Assembly: GCF_032362555.1 (NCBI RefSeq)
Contig: NC_083526.1
Coordinates: forward strand, 4,856,001 to 4,920,000
From: Amyelois transitella
Lineage: Eukaryota > Arthropoda > Insecta > Lepidoptera > Pyralidae
Direction: 5' to 3'
Length of the DNA: 64,000 nt
Below the pieces are notes generated by a model. That model was not told the DNA's origin. It did not search any database and saw only the letters and a program-made list of their open reading frames with translations. The translations under genes were made by a program, and so were the position numbers. Shown here in pieces: positions 11,575 to 23,445 of the stretch; the stretch's first letter is position 1; every line of letters begins with the position of its first letter.

Positions 11575-11689
11575 TTTAAGTTCAAATTAAGTGCTCATTA
11601 TATTAAGATTACTTAACTTTACTTTAAATATGTCACATTGATCCAACTAATTTTCAAAGGTTCATAAACTTTACATACCAAATCAAATA

Positions 11690-11960
11690 CTCTGGAATTG
11701 CGATGGAAGGATTTTTCTTATCTTTAAATCTATAATTATAAAGCTTGGCAGATCTTTGGTCCTATGAATATTTCGAAGTTTCTTTAAACAAAAAGGTCTT
11801 GAGTTTAAATTGACGCTTAAAATGTATTTATACGAATTTTCATCAAAATCGGTCAAGCGGTTTAGCCATGATAGTTTCAGAAATATTCGTGTATCGTTTT
11901 TTTGCATAAACATTTTACAAATTGACAAAATTGAGTCCTCTTCTAGTATAGAAGTTGGAT
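11690..11960 (+). repeat. Diverged dispersed repeat
   Basis: Contains TTTTCATCAAAATCGGTCAA and GCGGTTTAGCCATGATAG, words shared by a widespread insect repeat type. Boundaries are uncertain. Confidence 0.35.
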
Positions 11961-13447
11961 TATACATCTATGTTCAGACAACATTTATGCAAATATAATA
12001 TACTTAACAGTCAAAGGTGATTCAGCGATTTTAAATTATAATATCGATTGAATCGTAGTTGTATAAGAATCGGGTAAAATTAACATATTTCAAGAGATAA
12101 GTTCATTCATAGACGACAACGATGTGTCTGCAATGTTTTCCTAATTTTGTTAACCTTAATGTCTGTTGCTTTATTTGATTTTACTTTAAGTATTTTAGTT
12201 TAGGTATTGCGTGGAATTTTTTCGAGCAGATCCTTTCCGAGTTTTATACATTTTCAACCAAACCCTTTGTTTGATAGCTTAATTGTCTTTCTTCCTTTAG
12301 TCGGCTACTACAAAATACGGGTATCCTCTGAAAGAAGAGATCCTTTTTTATCTGTCAGAATTATCTCAGCCCCTTCTCTTTGTTTAATGTTCATATCATC
12401 ATAAAAAAAATATTGTTGTATTCACGACAATTCAAAAGCTAACGTCATTTTAAAACTCTCCATATGAAACGAATGAATGATACTCGTAATGATCATCATA
12501 ATGAGTGTTAAGTGTAATTTCAGTCTGCTTAACATTAGCTCGCAGACATTTAGTTCAAAAGAAAACCTAGATTATACTAGAAAGTATATGGTCGCTGAAA
12601 GCTTGTTAAATTTTCAAGGATTTAAAAATGTATGTAATAAAATCTAACTTAGAGATATTTTGATAAGGTAGCATTGAAGTTAATCTATTTTTTATTTAAT
12701 ATGATAAGGCAATAAATCTGATTAAATAAACAATAAAACATACATAAATGCAATAATGGAAATTTTATGTTTCAATAAAAGAATACTTCTAGATAGAAAA
12801 TAATAATTCTTAGTCGTAAACATGTCAAACGCACAAACTAAGAAGTAAAATTACCTATGCATTTTCAAAGTGCAAATAGAATAAACTTGAGGCAAATACC
12901 CTTTATAAATAAAAAGAACGAAATTTAAAATTAATATTTTTTTTTAAATAAATTAGACATTTCAAACTTTGCACTATCCTTCAATACTGATATACCTAAC
13001 CAATACTTGGTCTGTCTACGTGATGCTAATGAGCACCATTAATTGGCTTTAGATCATTATTATTCTGATTAACATATAATTGAACTATCGTTTTTTTAAT
13101 ACTCATCATGCTGTATACCGATTAAAATTTAAGCCCAAAAATCTGAAAAGTCTTTTTAAAGTTACAATTATTAATCTTGGTGTCATTTTAAACACAAACG
13201 GATCTTACCACCCCAAAGTTAAGTTATGCACCTATAATTGTTAAAAGTGAAAATAACATTATTAGGCCTGAAAGCTAAAAATTTGGAGAATTCCAAACAC
13301 GACCCCAATAACCTGTCATCATAACACACTTTTATTCCATTAAAAGCCTAGCAAATACGTGTTAATACATTTAATGCTAGGCCCGAGTACGCCTCGATGT
13401 TTCGTCACCAAAGTGACATATGGAAATTTAAGGAGTGGGGAAGCAAA

Positions 13448-13457
13448 ATAAAACTGT
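13448..13457 (+). promoter_or_regulatory. Putative core promoter motif, gene B
   Basis: ATAAAACTGT lies 46 bp before the gene B ATG. Near-identical words precede genes D (37519) and E (minus, 52110), and ATAAAATACATCAGT precedes gene C. A TATA-like role would put transcription starts a few tens of bases before each ATG. Confidence 0.4.
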
Positions 13458-13503
13458 AGACTTGCAGGTATCTCCAACAATTGAACTAAGTTTGCGGACG
13501 AAG

Positions 13504-16500
13504 ATGAATGCCTTGGTGATTTTATGTGTGGTCGGCCTAGCGGGGGCGGTACCCCTGGCTAAAGAAGAAGGGCCCGTGGAAAAGTTCGTGTCCGCCCTAA
13601 GGGACTGCGTGGAATCTGACACCATGCTGTGCCTAAAGGTGTGTGAAGTGCTGTGAAGTGACTGTGATAGTGAAGTGACCGATCAGGATTTGGATATCGA
13701 ACTCGGGAATCGATTGGATTTGCCTAAAAATAATTGTGGACTAATCGATTTTAAAATTAGTATTTCATTTGATTAATTAAAAATTAGAGTTCAGTTTCGT
13801 TATTGTGAAGAAGTTATTGTGGTTAAGGAAGTAACAGAAATCATTAAACTTGATTTGACATAATGAGTTACGCGCCAATATTCTTGACTGCATGATAAAG
13901 TTAATCGCAGTAATCCATCTACAATATTATCTTGTAAAAATTGTTACTTTTAAATTTTCAAATATTATAAAGGTTTTTGAAAAAATCAATATAAATAGTA
14001 AATTATTTCTGAAAAAAGGAGTAATCCTTAATATACCTATTTTGCGTGACAACAAAAAATCCTTAACCTGATCGAAAATAAACTAAAATATATATATAAA
14101 AAAAAAAAACTGAAACATAATAAAATATCGTAATTTCTTTCACAGGAAACAGCAATGAAGCTGTCTGAAAACTTGGCCATGTCCAAGGAGCTGAACATCA
14201 TTGATGGAGTCTCCCTTGCCAGGACGGGAAGCCCAAGATCAGCCAGGAGCTACGAACCACTACCAGAGGAGCCCAAGGCTCGGGAAATGCAGATTGAAGA
14301 GAGAATCTTGGACAACGTCGTCGACTTCCTTGACAGTCATGTTCTGCAATTGAGAATGCCCAAGTCTTTCGAAGAAGATAACTCAATTGATGAGGAAGGT
14401 ATGTTCTGAATCTTTAGAAATAATCGTTACTCAGGAAAAAGGTAATCTTAATAGGAAATCCCAAATAAATTACCTAAACAGTAACGTTATTTTGGATTTC
14501 TTACCAAATTCAGAAATAAAAACCGTCTTTAAAAAACTTTATGGATTACTACAAAAATATTTTTAAAATACTGAATATTTTTAAAAACGTAAATATTTTT
14601 ATTACTCAATATTAATATAGAAACATCAAAATGGCGTAAAGATTTTTCAGCAAATCGCTAGACAGCTCGTAGATATGTTTAATTATGGTTATTAATAAAG
14701 ATTTGTTAGCTGTCGTCACTACAATCAATAGTTTTGCTTCTACCTTTTTATGGACATTATTTTAAATATTAATTATTCGTACGAGGTATGTTCCAAAAAA
14801 AAAAATAATTATAAAATTGACTCAGGTAATACTAGTAATATGCGGTCTTAAAATAAATCAATTGTTTGTGATTATCAGTTTTTACCATAGCGTACGCCCA
14901 ATTTAGTTATCTTTAAAAGTGCATTTGTGTAAATACATTCTGTTGTTAAAAGCTGCCAATACTTTAAAATAAATAATTAAGATCTAAAAATTGTAATCCA
15001 AAAATTTTTGCCAACATAATAATTAAAAATAAAACAAATAACAACGCTCCTTTATAGGCAGAATTTTATTAAGCTTACAAAAGTGCAAATGAAAAATATT
15101 ATATCAAATTTCTTTGAAACAAAGTCATAACATGTTAATTTGCCATTTTAGCTACCGAGAATTTTTAACATTATAATAACCGCGTCTTGTCACGAGTTGT
15201 CAGCTATCAAAGTCGGTGTAATTGTTTAATAACAGCTGCCAAATAACTGTCGGTAGCTATTCTGTTGGTTGTAAATCGTGAGAAACTTCTATAAAATATC
15301 TTTATATAAAATATATATAGATAGGAGTTCGTAAATTATTTAAATTTGGTACGTTGCTACTAAAGACCTAACTTTTAAAAGTTACAACATGAATATTTGC
15401 AATTAATTCCAAGAGATTTATTTCAAAAATCTATTCCGTTTTGCCACATTTGGATTGTACGAACTTAGTAGACTTTGGTTTTCTTGAAATTTCACATACA
15501 TACGAGTACTAATAAAATTGATTTATCGACAGAAAAACCTTAAATTTGTGATAAACGAAAAGATTCATGCAGAGACGCAAGGAAAAGCTAGAGTTATAAT
15601 ATATTTTTAAAATTCCTTAGAAGTGGCCTAATTGAAAATACAAAAGAATCTCTCTAAGGAGTTTTAACAAAAAATAGTGTTGTTTTAAATCGTCCCACTT
15701 CCCAGTGATTTTTCATCTCGCAATGTTTGTTAGATCGTTTTGTTGACTTAAGCATTTCTATTTGCACTCATAAAGCCGGTTTTGAACGCACTACACTAGA
15801 CACATAAAAGGCGAGTCATGAGCTTTTACACTTGACACAAAAGAATCTTGTACAAGTTTCAAATTTTGAATGTCTCTTTGCACAAAAGAAATCAGCAGGA
15901 ACTTTGAGTTTGTTCTTCCAGTCGGTAGTATTTAAAGCTTTGATTTTGAAGAATTATCTCTAAGAGTAATACAGCGGTTTGGTTTAGGCATCTGAGAGAT
16001 AACCAGCCTTTAACATTTCAAATGTAAAATTAATTGATTAAATGATATAATTTTTAAACAAATGATATTTGTTCACAACAATGGTATTTAAATAAGGAAT
16101 TATCATGTCGTCATGGGACCTTCAAAAGAAATTTGTTATGTTTATTTATTAGAATTGTTTAAACAAATTTTTATGTATATAGGAATAATTACAATTAAAG
16201 AATAAATTGTCATAAGAATGAAGTACCAAGTTCTTTAAAAAAGCCAAAAGGCAATTTACATTAATGTTAGGACGACGCATGAAATTGTCGCTTTCATTTT
16301 GAAATATAATTAAATTTATTCCGTTATAAAAATAAAAATCAATTTATAGGAGAACCAATGCCTGACATTAAAAAAGACACAAATCCCATTTCCAACCAAA
16401 ATAAATGGCAATAACAAATCAGAAGGTCGGTCACAACTTTCTGAAATGTCGTAATTTTCACGCGTTACTTTCTTAAGTTTCTCTTAAAGTCTTTTGTAAA

Positions 16501-17538
16501 GTTTACGACTGAAGTGACCGATGGACTAGAGTTATAGTTCTTATGTCAGAGCGATAAGGTTGTAAAATGTGTTGAAATATTTTACGGTGCTTGTACTTTC
16601 GTTGAAAATAGTCCTCAGCTATTCAAGTCATGGTTCTATGGTCAACTGCGTGTGAGATAGTTAAACTGTTACTTTGTTTTGAACGCTGTCACTTAATGGT
16701 TTTATCACGGTTGACATTAGCACTTTTGCAAATGAATGTACAAATGTCATCATAATTAAGTACGCTTTTGACTTTATTGTCTTGAACTTTGACGGTATTC
16801 TTTATTTTAATGATTGAATAATTTGGATAATCATCGTAAACATGTCTACTTCGCCTTTTATTGTTTATTTTTTTTCAAATTTGATTATTTCTGCATTATT
16901 TCTGGTTGGGTTTTCTATCGAAGGCCTATAATTTTCTTTTATGTTAGAATTTATTCTTGTTGTAAGGACTATTGCCATAAAATACAATTATTGGTTTATA
17001 TTCTTCTTATCTCTTAGGATACATACAACACTCATTCAAGGCTATGTTCAGTTGGATGGGTTAATGATGTAATTAAAAATTCAAACATTATGTTGCTAGC
17101 TGAAAAGCTAGAAATATAATTAGCCCATCACCTCAAAGAATTCGCCAAATTGATTTTTATGGTATGTTACTTCGACAAGTCTTATTCAAACCTCTGCACA
17201 TTGACATTTCCATTATTATCTTGCCAGGTCGTGGAAAGAAGAAGAAGAAGCTGAAGAAGCTCCTCCCCATCTTAGCTCTCATCAAACTGAAGCTTGCTGC
17301 CCTCGTCCCTCTTTTCCTCGGCATCATAGCTTTCGCAGTATTCAAGGCATACCTCCTTGGAAAGATCGCTTTCATCGCCGCTGCGTTTGGTGCTATCAAG
17401 AAACTTCTGGAATCAAAGAAACACAGCGGCTGGTCTGAACCAGCCCACGAGGAACATGGTTGGGAAAGCCAAGGCGGTTGGGGAAGGTCTCAGGACGCTC
17501 AGAAAATGGCATACGGTGCTCACATAAAGCAGGCGTAA
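13504..17538 (+). CDS. Osiris family protein B, complete
   Basis: Three coding exons: 13504-13638, 14146-14398 and 17228-17538, giving 232 residues. Exon 1 encodes a signal peptide (MNALVILCVVGLAGAVP) and ends after the two-cysteine motif CVESDTMLCLK at AAAG|GTGTGT. Exon 2 (acceptor CACAG) carries the hydrophilic part of DUF1676, including RSARSYEPLPEEPKARE, and ends in phase 1 at GAAG|GTATGT. Exon 3 (acceptor GCCAG) begins GRGKKKKKLKKLL, followed by about 45 hydrophobic residues, a short His/Gly/Trp linker and DAQKMAY near the C-terminus, a Met variant of AQxLAY. Osiris proteins are insect secretory or membrane-associated proteins linked to cuticle and silk-producing tissue; no enzymatic motif is visible. 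ATG 13504 is chosen because it starts the signal peptide. Introns are 507 and 2829 bp. Exon 2 is strikingly like that of gene C, so the two are probably recent duplicates. Confidence 0.93.
14399..17227 (+). other. Intron 2 of gene B
   Basis: A 2.8-kb AT-rich intron between GTATGT and the CCAG acceptor. I see no nested gene; a very worn S1-like patch lies at about 17035-17150 (TTGCTAGC ... TAGCCCATCACCTCAAAGAA). Confidence 0.7.
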
Positions 17539-18320
17539 CCTTCATTTAGCCTGGGGCATTTGAATTAGTTATTTTAATTGAGGCTTAGTTCAAAATTTAG
17601 CCTTTTCATTGTTATCTTGTTAACCACCGTAATTGGTAAAACTTGAATTGTGTGTGTGTGTGTGTGTTTGTTTTTATTTATTATTTTTTGTTTGTACAGC
17701 AGAACAGTTATTTAATAGTTTGAATTAAGCATAACGACTGATAATTTTATTTTGTGTTATGTAAGTATTAATAGTATGTATTTTTATTTTTTATAAGTAC
17801 CTATGTTTCTTTTGTGTTTTATAGATTTTGATATGTATCTTGAATTTTTCATATATCATTTATTTATTTACAATTTTTTGTACAGCACAGCAGATTAATT
17901 TAAAGCTGTTACCATATTTTCTTCTTATCTTTAGTTTGCACATTCCATTTTATTATTTCACATTTATTTTATCTACATTGTCTACAATATTCTCTTCCTT
18001 TTCACATTCCTGCCCCTTTTCTGGTTATATATATTTTTGTATTATATAATTATTTTATCCTATATAAATAATATTATTATGTACATAATTATTTATTCAT
18101 ATCATACAGAATTTCACCAGCATATTTTTAAGATTTCGTTCCAAAGATATATTTTTTTTTACATTACTTTTCCGTTAAGTTTATATTTTATTTATTGTGT
18201 GTTTGCCGAGTCAAGTTTCTTAAACCAATTGAATTTATTTATTGAATGGCGTTGACGAAGTGTTATTTAAGTTATTTATTTTACGCTGGATCCACGTAAA
18301 AAGAGAAAATAAAGAGTGTA
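17539..18320 (+). other. 3'UTR of gene B with polyadenylation signal
   Basis: T-rich sequence after the TAA ends at AATAAA (18308-18313), about 770 nt downstream. It includes a GT dinucleotide run at about 17648-17668. Confidence 0.65.
18308..18313 (+). promoter_or_regulatory. Polyadenylation signal AATAAA, gene B
   Basis: Canonical signal at the end of the T-rich 3'UTR, followed by a T-rich downstream region. Confidence 0.6.
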
Positions 18321-18644
18321 ATCCATATACTTTTTTTATTTTTATTTTTTTTGTCCTCACTCAAAAGCCAAGTAAAACTAAGACACAGGAAAATTAAAAA
18401 CAGTAGATTTTAGAGCCATTAGGTTTATTATCCTTTTGGTAAATCTTAAATACGAGTATCTAGGCAGAAGTTATACCTACTCGTAGACATATAACTTGTA
18501 TTTTCAAGATGGCGAAGAAAAAAAGTTGATATACCTGCCTATTAAATCAAAAAGATATTTCTAGTGCATAATTTTTACCATTGGTCTAGAAATAATAATA
18601 TGAAAACAATTACAAAATTATGTTTCTTAATTACTCACTACTGT

Positions 18645-18841
18645 CGTAAAAGGCGACTAAGGGAAAGGCTTATAAACTTGGGATTCTTCTTTTAGGCGGT
18701 GGGCTAGCAACCCGTCACTATTTGAATCTCAATTCTATCATTAAGCCAAACAGCTGAACGTGGCCTATCAGTCTTTCCAAGACTGTTGGCTCTGTCTACC
18801 CCGCAAGGGATAAACACGTGATCATATGTATGTATGTATGT
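18645..18841 (+). mobile_element. 5'-truncated S1 element with 15-bp TSD
   Basis: ATTACTCACTACTGT flanks the element at 18630-18644 and 18842-18856. It starts at CGTAAAAGGCGACTAAGG, so the first roughly 60 bases are missing, and ends in ATGTATGTATGTATGT. 5' truncation with an intact 3' tail is typical of target-primed reverse transcription. Confidence 0.88.
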
Positions 18842-19162
18842 ATTACTCACTACTGTTTCAGTGTTTAATTCTAAAGAACCGTAGATGGTTAGGAATGCTT
18901 AAACGTTTATTAGCATTTCTATTGATCTTTCAGTTCAGTATACCTACCTGTTAATAATGACCGAATAATGATGTTTTCAGTTAGAGACCTGCCTTCGTAG
19001 CATAGCACGCTCTACACCGTTATTATCGCGCGATAAAAACGGCGTCACGCGTGGGTACCCTGCTAACGGGGCCGGTCTAGGCTCACACATAGGATGAACT
19101 ATTTTAATCGCTCTCTACGCACTATTTTGTATATGTATTCATCAATCAATCCAAAAAATTAA

Positions 19163-19302
19163 AAGCCTCTGTGGCGCAGCGATTGTACGCTTGTCTGTGA
19201 CACAGTAGGTCCCGGGTTCGAATACCGGCCAGAGCAAGATGATAATGAACTTTTTCTGATTGGTCCGGGTCTTCGATGTTTAACTATATAAGTATGACCT
19301 AT
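19163..19302 (+). mobile_element. S2 tRNA-derived SINE, 3'-shortened
   Basis: Begins GCCTCTGTGGCGCAGCG with a recognisable box A and a box B one base off consensus (GGTTCGAATACC), then the S2 body ending after ACTATATAAGTATGACC. It lies about 75 bp before the left end of the pogo-like element. Confidence 0.8.
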
Positions 19303-19561
19303 TAAAAACAGAGTCTCGTTTCTTCCTTTTAGTTACGAAAGCCTAAAAAAGACTAATTTTATCAATTTAAACCGTAGGGGAGACTGGGGACACTTGATCC
19401 CCATTTTAGTTTATTGCTCATATCTTAGTCTATAGTAATGGCTTTCAGAAAGTTTTTAGTGACTACCTAGAAAAACTATTCATCTAACTTTGTACATTAT
19501 CAGATTATGGAATTAATTAATAATTAGTACTTTTTTTTACTTCGCTTTTATTAGCTTGGGT

Positions 19562-19571
19562 TGTATGTATG

Positions 19572-19600
<29 letters not shown>
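19562..19600 (+). repeat. TATG tetranucleotide microsatellite
   Basis: Nine to ten tandem TGTA/TATG units, followed by a diverged dispersed repeat to about 19690 (CTGATCAACTTGGAACTTTG, GATGACAATGCAATATTTTG). It may be the tail of an older retroposon. Confidence 0.8.
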
Positions 19601-19602
<2 letters not shown>

Positions 19603-20500
19603 CGGAATCTTTGAGCTTAATTTTCACTGATTTCTAAACGTCTGATCAACTTGGAACTTTGCACACGTATCAAGGACCGATGACAATGCAATATTTTGAT
19701 AAGAGTTTCTCATTATCCTTATTAAAACTGCCAGGATTAATAAATTCATTTTTAGATCCTTCGTATGAGAGTAAGAGAGACAGAGATAGCACCAGTGCCA
19801 GTAATCTCCATACAAGAAACCAAGAAGTTCTGACGTATAATGAGTCAAAAAGAGATGTAATATATTTCCATATAATGTTACTATTAACCTGAGGCTTCTT
19901 TATTTCATCGCATTGCTCCATTTAGAATTACCATTAGAAACCATAGTAGAATTAGTAGAATATTTTAAAACAATAAAAAATATATAAGTAATAAAACAAA
20001 AGTAATAAATGAAAATTGAACAACTAAATTTACAAAAATACAAGAATAAAGTTACTACCTACAGAACTTTGCGATATTTAATATGTATTTAACATATTAA
20101 TGCAATTCTTGAATTAACATTAGGTATCTTTTGCCTATTTATAATAGCAACACTGTAATACTCGTTTGGAAAATGAGTGACAGTTTTTTATGTCAAATAA
20201 GTTTTGCTGTAAGTTTTGATTGAATTCGATTCGAACACCTGTAAACTTTCTTTCTGTTGTTTTTTACCGGTGCCTGTGTATTTACCTATTTGCACTTTGT
20301 TTTGTGCTGATAACTTGTTGTTATTTGGAGTTTGGAATCTTCCGTTGAGTCGAGCTTTGTTCTTCCGGATATTCGTGTGATTTTATCATCTGAGATTGGA
20401 CTCTGACTGTGTTTACTGTGTTGTGCAGATATTTTGAGATAGGACTCCCAAGTTTGTGTTTGTTTTTGTGAAAGACAGATTTTACAACAAAAGTGCCACG

Positions 20501-20549
20501 ATGTCTTCAGATAAACTTTGTTGCGTTCCTGGTTGTAAAGGCAGTGGAG
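20501..20549 (+). CDS. Possible first exon of a THAP-domain protein
   Basis: The ATG at 20501 encodes MSSDKLCCVPGCKGSG and then meets a good donor GGAG|GTATGT at 20549/20550. THAP zinc fingers usually start with a short N-terminus followed by a C-x2-4-C pair as in CCVPGC. Upstream DNA has a TATA-like TATTTATAATAG (about 20137) and a stop-rich leader. THAP domains occur in host genes and in some DNA transposases. No continuing exon with the rest of the finger was found. It lies inside the pogo-like element on the strand opposite to the helix-turn-helix frame, so it is either captured DNA or part of a nested element. Confidence 0.3.
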
Positions 20550-20715
20550 GTATGTTTGAAATATTTTTGTTCCTGTATCAATCTGCCTCTTAATCTTGTG
20601 GTTTGATTCTTGGCAAGGCCACAATCGAAAATTATTACGTTTGCTGGATAGTCAAAAATATTATTAACAGTGATTTATCACTATAAAATTCTTTTCAACT
20701 GGGTTTAACAATCAT

Positions 20716-20869
20716 CATACATACATATAATCACGTCTATATCCCTTGCGGGGTAGACAGAGCCAACAGTCTTGTAAAGACTGATAGGCCACGTTCAGCT
20801 ATTTGGCTTTAAGATAGAATTGAGATTCAAATAGTGACAGGTTGCAAGCCCATCGCCTTAAAAAGAATC
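20716..20869 (-). mobile_element. S1 element, 5'-truncated, minus sense
   Basis: Starts with ATACATACATATAATCACG and matches S1 through GGGGTAGACAGAGCCAACAG and GTTGCAAGCCCATCGCC, stopping at AAAAAGAATC. It is inserted in the pogo-like element. Confidence 0.8.
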
Positions 20870-21028
20870 ATGATGATGAGAATATTATGAGATTTAATCC
20901 AATCAGGCCACATATAACTTTAAGAAAGTTAGTTGTGAAAACCTCCGGCGATGGGCGCATGGTTGCGAAAGTCTTTTCTAGTAAGATAGTTATACCAGAA
21001 GTGTTAACTTCCAAAAAATAATTGTATA

Positions 21029-21135
21029 AAAAAACTAAAAAACTACCCGTTTTATTGCAAATCGAACTAAAAAATAGAAAATAAGTAATAGTTTAAAAAA
21101 AACTAAGAAACTACGCTTTTATTGCTAATCGAACT
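21029..21135 (+). repeat. Imperfect tandem duplication of about 55 bp
   Basis: The order AAACTA..AAACTAC, GTTTTATTGC, AATCGAACTAAAAAATAGAA appears twice in succession (about 21035-21080 and 21099-21150). The second copy starts the left arm of the inverted repeat. Confidence 0.6.
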
Positions 21136-21588
21136 AAAAAATAGAAAATAAAAATTAATGACAAAGGAATTCAGTAGTAGCAAGTCGAACAATCAGTTAT
21201 AGTCAGTTGTAGTAGTAATTACCTCGGATTAAAATTATAACAAAATTAAATTTATAAACAAAACAATTTAAATCAGAGTAAAAAGCGTGGGGTGCATTTT
21301 ACTTCATTTTCATAACTCTCTTGTCATAAATATATGCTAATAGAATGATTTTAATATTTACTACATCAGGCACCCCACGCTTTTTACTCTGATTTAAATT
21401 GTTTTGTTTATAAATTTAATTTTGTTATAATTTTAATCCGAGGTAATTACTACTACAACTGACTATAACTGATTGTTCGACTTGCTACTACTGAATTCCT
21501 TTGTCATTAATTTTTATTTTCTATTTTTTAGTTCGATTAGCAATAAAAGCGTAGTTTTTTAGTTTTTTTTTAAACTATTACTTATTTT
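21078..21588. repeat. Long inverted repeat: ~218-bp arms, 74-nt spacer
   Basis: The left arm (21078-21295) ends AAAAAGCGTGGGGTGC. The right arm (21370-21588) begins GCACCCCACGCTTTTT and is nearly the exact reverse complement, with about one indel in the outer A/T run. The spacer is 21296-21369. It lies wholly inside the pogo-like element. Confidence 0.93.
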
Positions 21589-21825
21589 AATTTACTACGA
21601 CATTACAAAAGGATCAAGTGTCCCCTATGCTGGGAGACTTGATCCCTGTGTAGGTTAGATTTGATTATAGGGGAACAAGTGTACCTTCGTCATTATAAAA
21701 TAATAATAATGCATTTTACAATATAAAAATTGTTTATTTAATCATATAAACATAACAAAAATCAACACTTACAATGGTTATATTATTTTAGACCTGTATG
21801 TGTTTACTTAAAGATAATTTGAGTT

Positions 21826-22068
21826 TTAATAATCACAATCCTTACTTAATGCGTACCAACTAAAACTTTTTGTCTTATTTTTATTATCGCAATGATTTTC
21901 ATCATTATAGGGAAATTTAACATCTGGCTGTCGTTGTTGTTTCCTGGCGTATCTTCTTAGTGTCATCAAAGGCACATCATAAAGTTTTGCAGTTCCTTTG
22001 ATAGTATTTCCTTTCAAAATCTCTTTAACCGCTAATTCAAGTTTTGTTTTGTCTATGGTTATGGTTTC
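21826..22068 (-). pseudogene. psq/CENP-B-type helix-turn-helix fragment of a pogo-like transposase
   Basis: Open minus-strand frame of 80 codons between stops. Its N-terminal half reads KTKLELAVKEILKGNTIKGT, then AKLYDVPLMTLRRYARKQQ. This matches the pattern of a pipsqueak-type helix-turn-helix found at the N-terminus of pogo/Tigger/jerky transposases, where a helix with alternating A/V residues is followed by AAKLYxVPxxTLxRR. Such a domain binds the transposon ends. The frame stops about 40 residues later, and no CENP-B or DDE region follows, so it is a remnant. Its position and inward direction from the right terminal repeat fit a transposase gene start. Confidence 0.65.
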
Positions 22069-22872
22069 TTAGCGCCCTCTTTATACGTAATATACGTTAA
22101 TATTTTTCTTCCATCTAAAACAAGTAAAAATACTGAGCTATCTATACCTAACCAAATATAGGGGACACTTGATCCCGGGATCAACTCTCCCCGCGCTCGC
22201 AGGGATCAAGTGTACCCGGAACTGATATTTTTCAAAAACCAAATTTTTGTTAAAGAAATAAAGCGGTAATTAGATGAAAAGCCCATCAATACAAACTTCA
22301 ATTAACAACTTTTCTAGTCTTTAGAATGTGGTTACTAATTTATAATTAATAATAACTATAGATAATGGTTTAAATACTCACAGAAAAATATTTTCACCTG
22401 GCAAAAACAAAATGGCACCACTGCTCTGAAGTTGTCAATTGAGAACCGTCAAATTTACGTTCAACCATAGACAATGAGTGAAAGCAACAGTATTGCCAGT
22501 CTTTAAAATAAAAATACCGTGTGCTTATCGATTTATTGACAAGGGATCAAGTCTCCCTGGGGATCAAGTATCCCCAGTCTCCCTATAATATCCTAAGCTA
22601 GGTTCTGGACAACATACAGCAGAGTTGGAAGTCTGCTTCCTTTCAGACGGGGTAGGCAGACATTACATATTCTCATATGTCAATCATTGTATTATAATTA
22701 CTATTGCTTTAATTAATTTCATCAATATTCTCATTCCAGTTTATCTATGAAGAATCCTCGACCTTTTACCAGAATTAGCTCAATTTAATCAAGATCCTAT
22801 AACCTTGTAACTCTTGCACATCATATTTATTTTGTTTTAATTAAAAATAATTCTTCCAAATATCAACGGTGA

Positions 22873-23010
22873 ATGGGCTAGCAACCTGACACTATTTTAA
22901 TCTCAATTCTTACATTAAGCTTATCAGCTGATCGTCGCCTATCAGTGTATTCAAGACTGTTGGCTCTGTCTACCCCGCAAGGGATAAAGATGTGATTATA
23001 TGTATGTATG
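22873..23010 (+). mobile_element. 5'-truncated S1 element with imperfect TSD
   Basis: Flanks TATCAACGGTGAA (22860-22872) and TATCAATGGTGAA (23011-23023) differ by one base. Starts at TGGGCTAGCAACCTG and ends in TATATGTATGTATG. Confidence 0.82.
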
Positions 23011-23359
23011 TATCAATGGTGAAAATATTCGTAAGATATATTTGTTACGATAAAAAAAATTGTGAACATTTAATAGCTAAACTTTCATGAACCTATTTCA
23101 AAACTAGTATACTATACCACAGAGCAAGGTAAGGCGCGAAATGGAGGAAAGTAACCAACCAATCATTAAATGAATGATTTTCTATAAAGTGCCCGTTTTT
23201 CCTTAATAAGCTCATATGCTTGTTAGACTTCAATCTCTATTGACTACAAAGAAAATGTTACGCGCATATAAATTTTCTATATAAATAAGAACGACTTGCA
23301 AATTCGTTCAAATCCTACCTCGACTCTTTTTTATGAGTTGTATAAATAAGTTTCAGTAC

Positions 23360-23445
23360 TCTTACAGGGTGAGTGAGAGAAACCATGATCTTATTTGGGT
23401 AAGGCTCCCCTGCGAAAGTTGGGGGGAGGTAATAAGTAAGATTTC
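23360..23445 (+). mobile_element. S3 SINE remnant
   Basis: Contains GGTGAGTGAGAGAAACCATG and a region resembling the S3 AAAGTTGCGGAGGTCAGA block. Worn and internally deleted. Confidence 0.4.

Larger units (their letters stand above)
9749..13447. other. Intergenic A-B, mostly unannotated
   Basis: Apart from the minus-strand island at 10207-10353, the perfect palindrome at 11517-11574 and a repeat remnant at about 11690-11960, I see only AT-rich sequence. The open frames at 10806-11084 (+), 10928-11128 (-) and 11188-11436 (+) have no supporting signals. Confidence 0.5.
19377..22586. mobile_element. Degenerate pogo-like DNA transposon, about 3.2 kb
   Basis: The left end GGGGAGACTGGGGACACTTG continues to ATCCCC, and the right end is its near-exact inverse (GGGGATCAAGTATCCCCAGT then CTCCC). 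TA lies just outside each end, the target duplication expected for Tc1/mariner-pogo elements. A minus-strand psq-type helix-turn-helix frame (21826-22068) reads inward from the right end. Further internal copies of the GGGATCAAGTGTCCCC word lie near 21612, 21636, 22162, 22175 and 22202. The interior also holds a TATG microsatellite, an S1 insertion, a THAP-like first exon and a long inverted repeat, so the element is composite or nested. No intact transposase is seen. Confidence 0.65.

Noticed and set aside
19562-19600. CRISPR-like array
   Set aside because: Simple TATG tandem repeat without spacers, in a eukaryotic genome.
20286-20624. 112-codon minus-strand frame
   Set aside because: Antisense to the THAP-like exon and its leader, no start context or signals; composition looks like chance.
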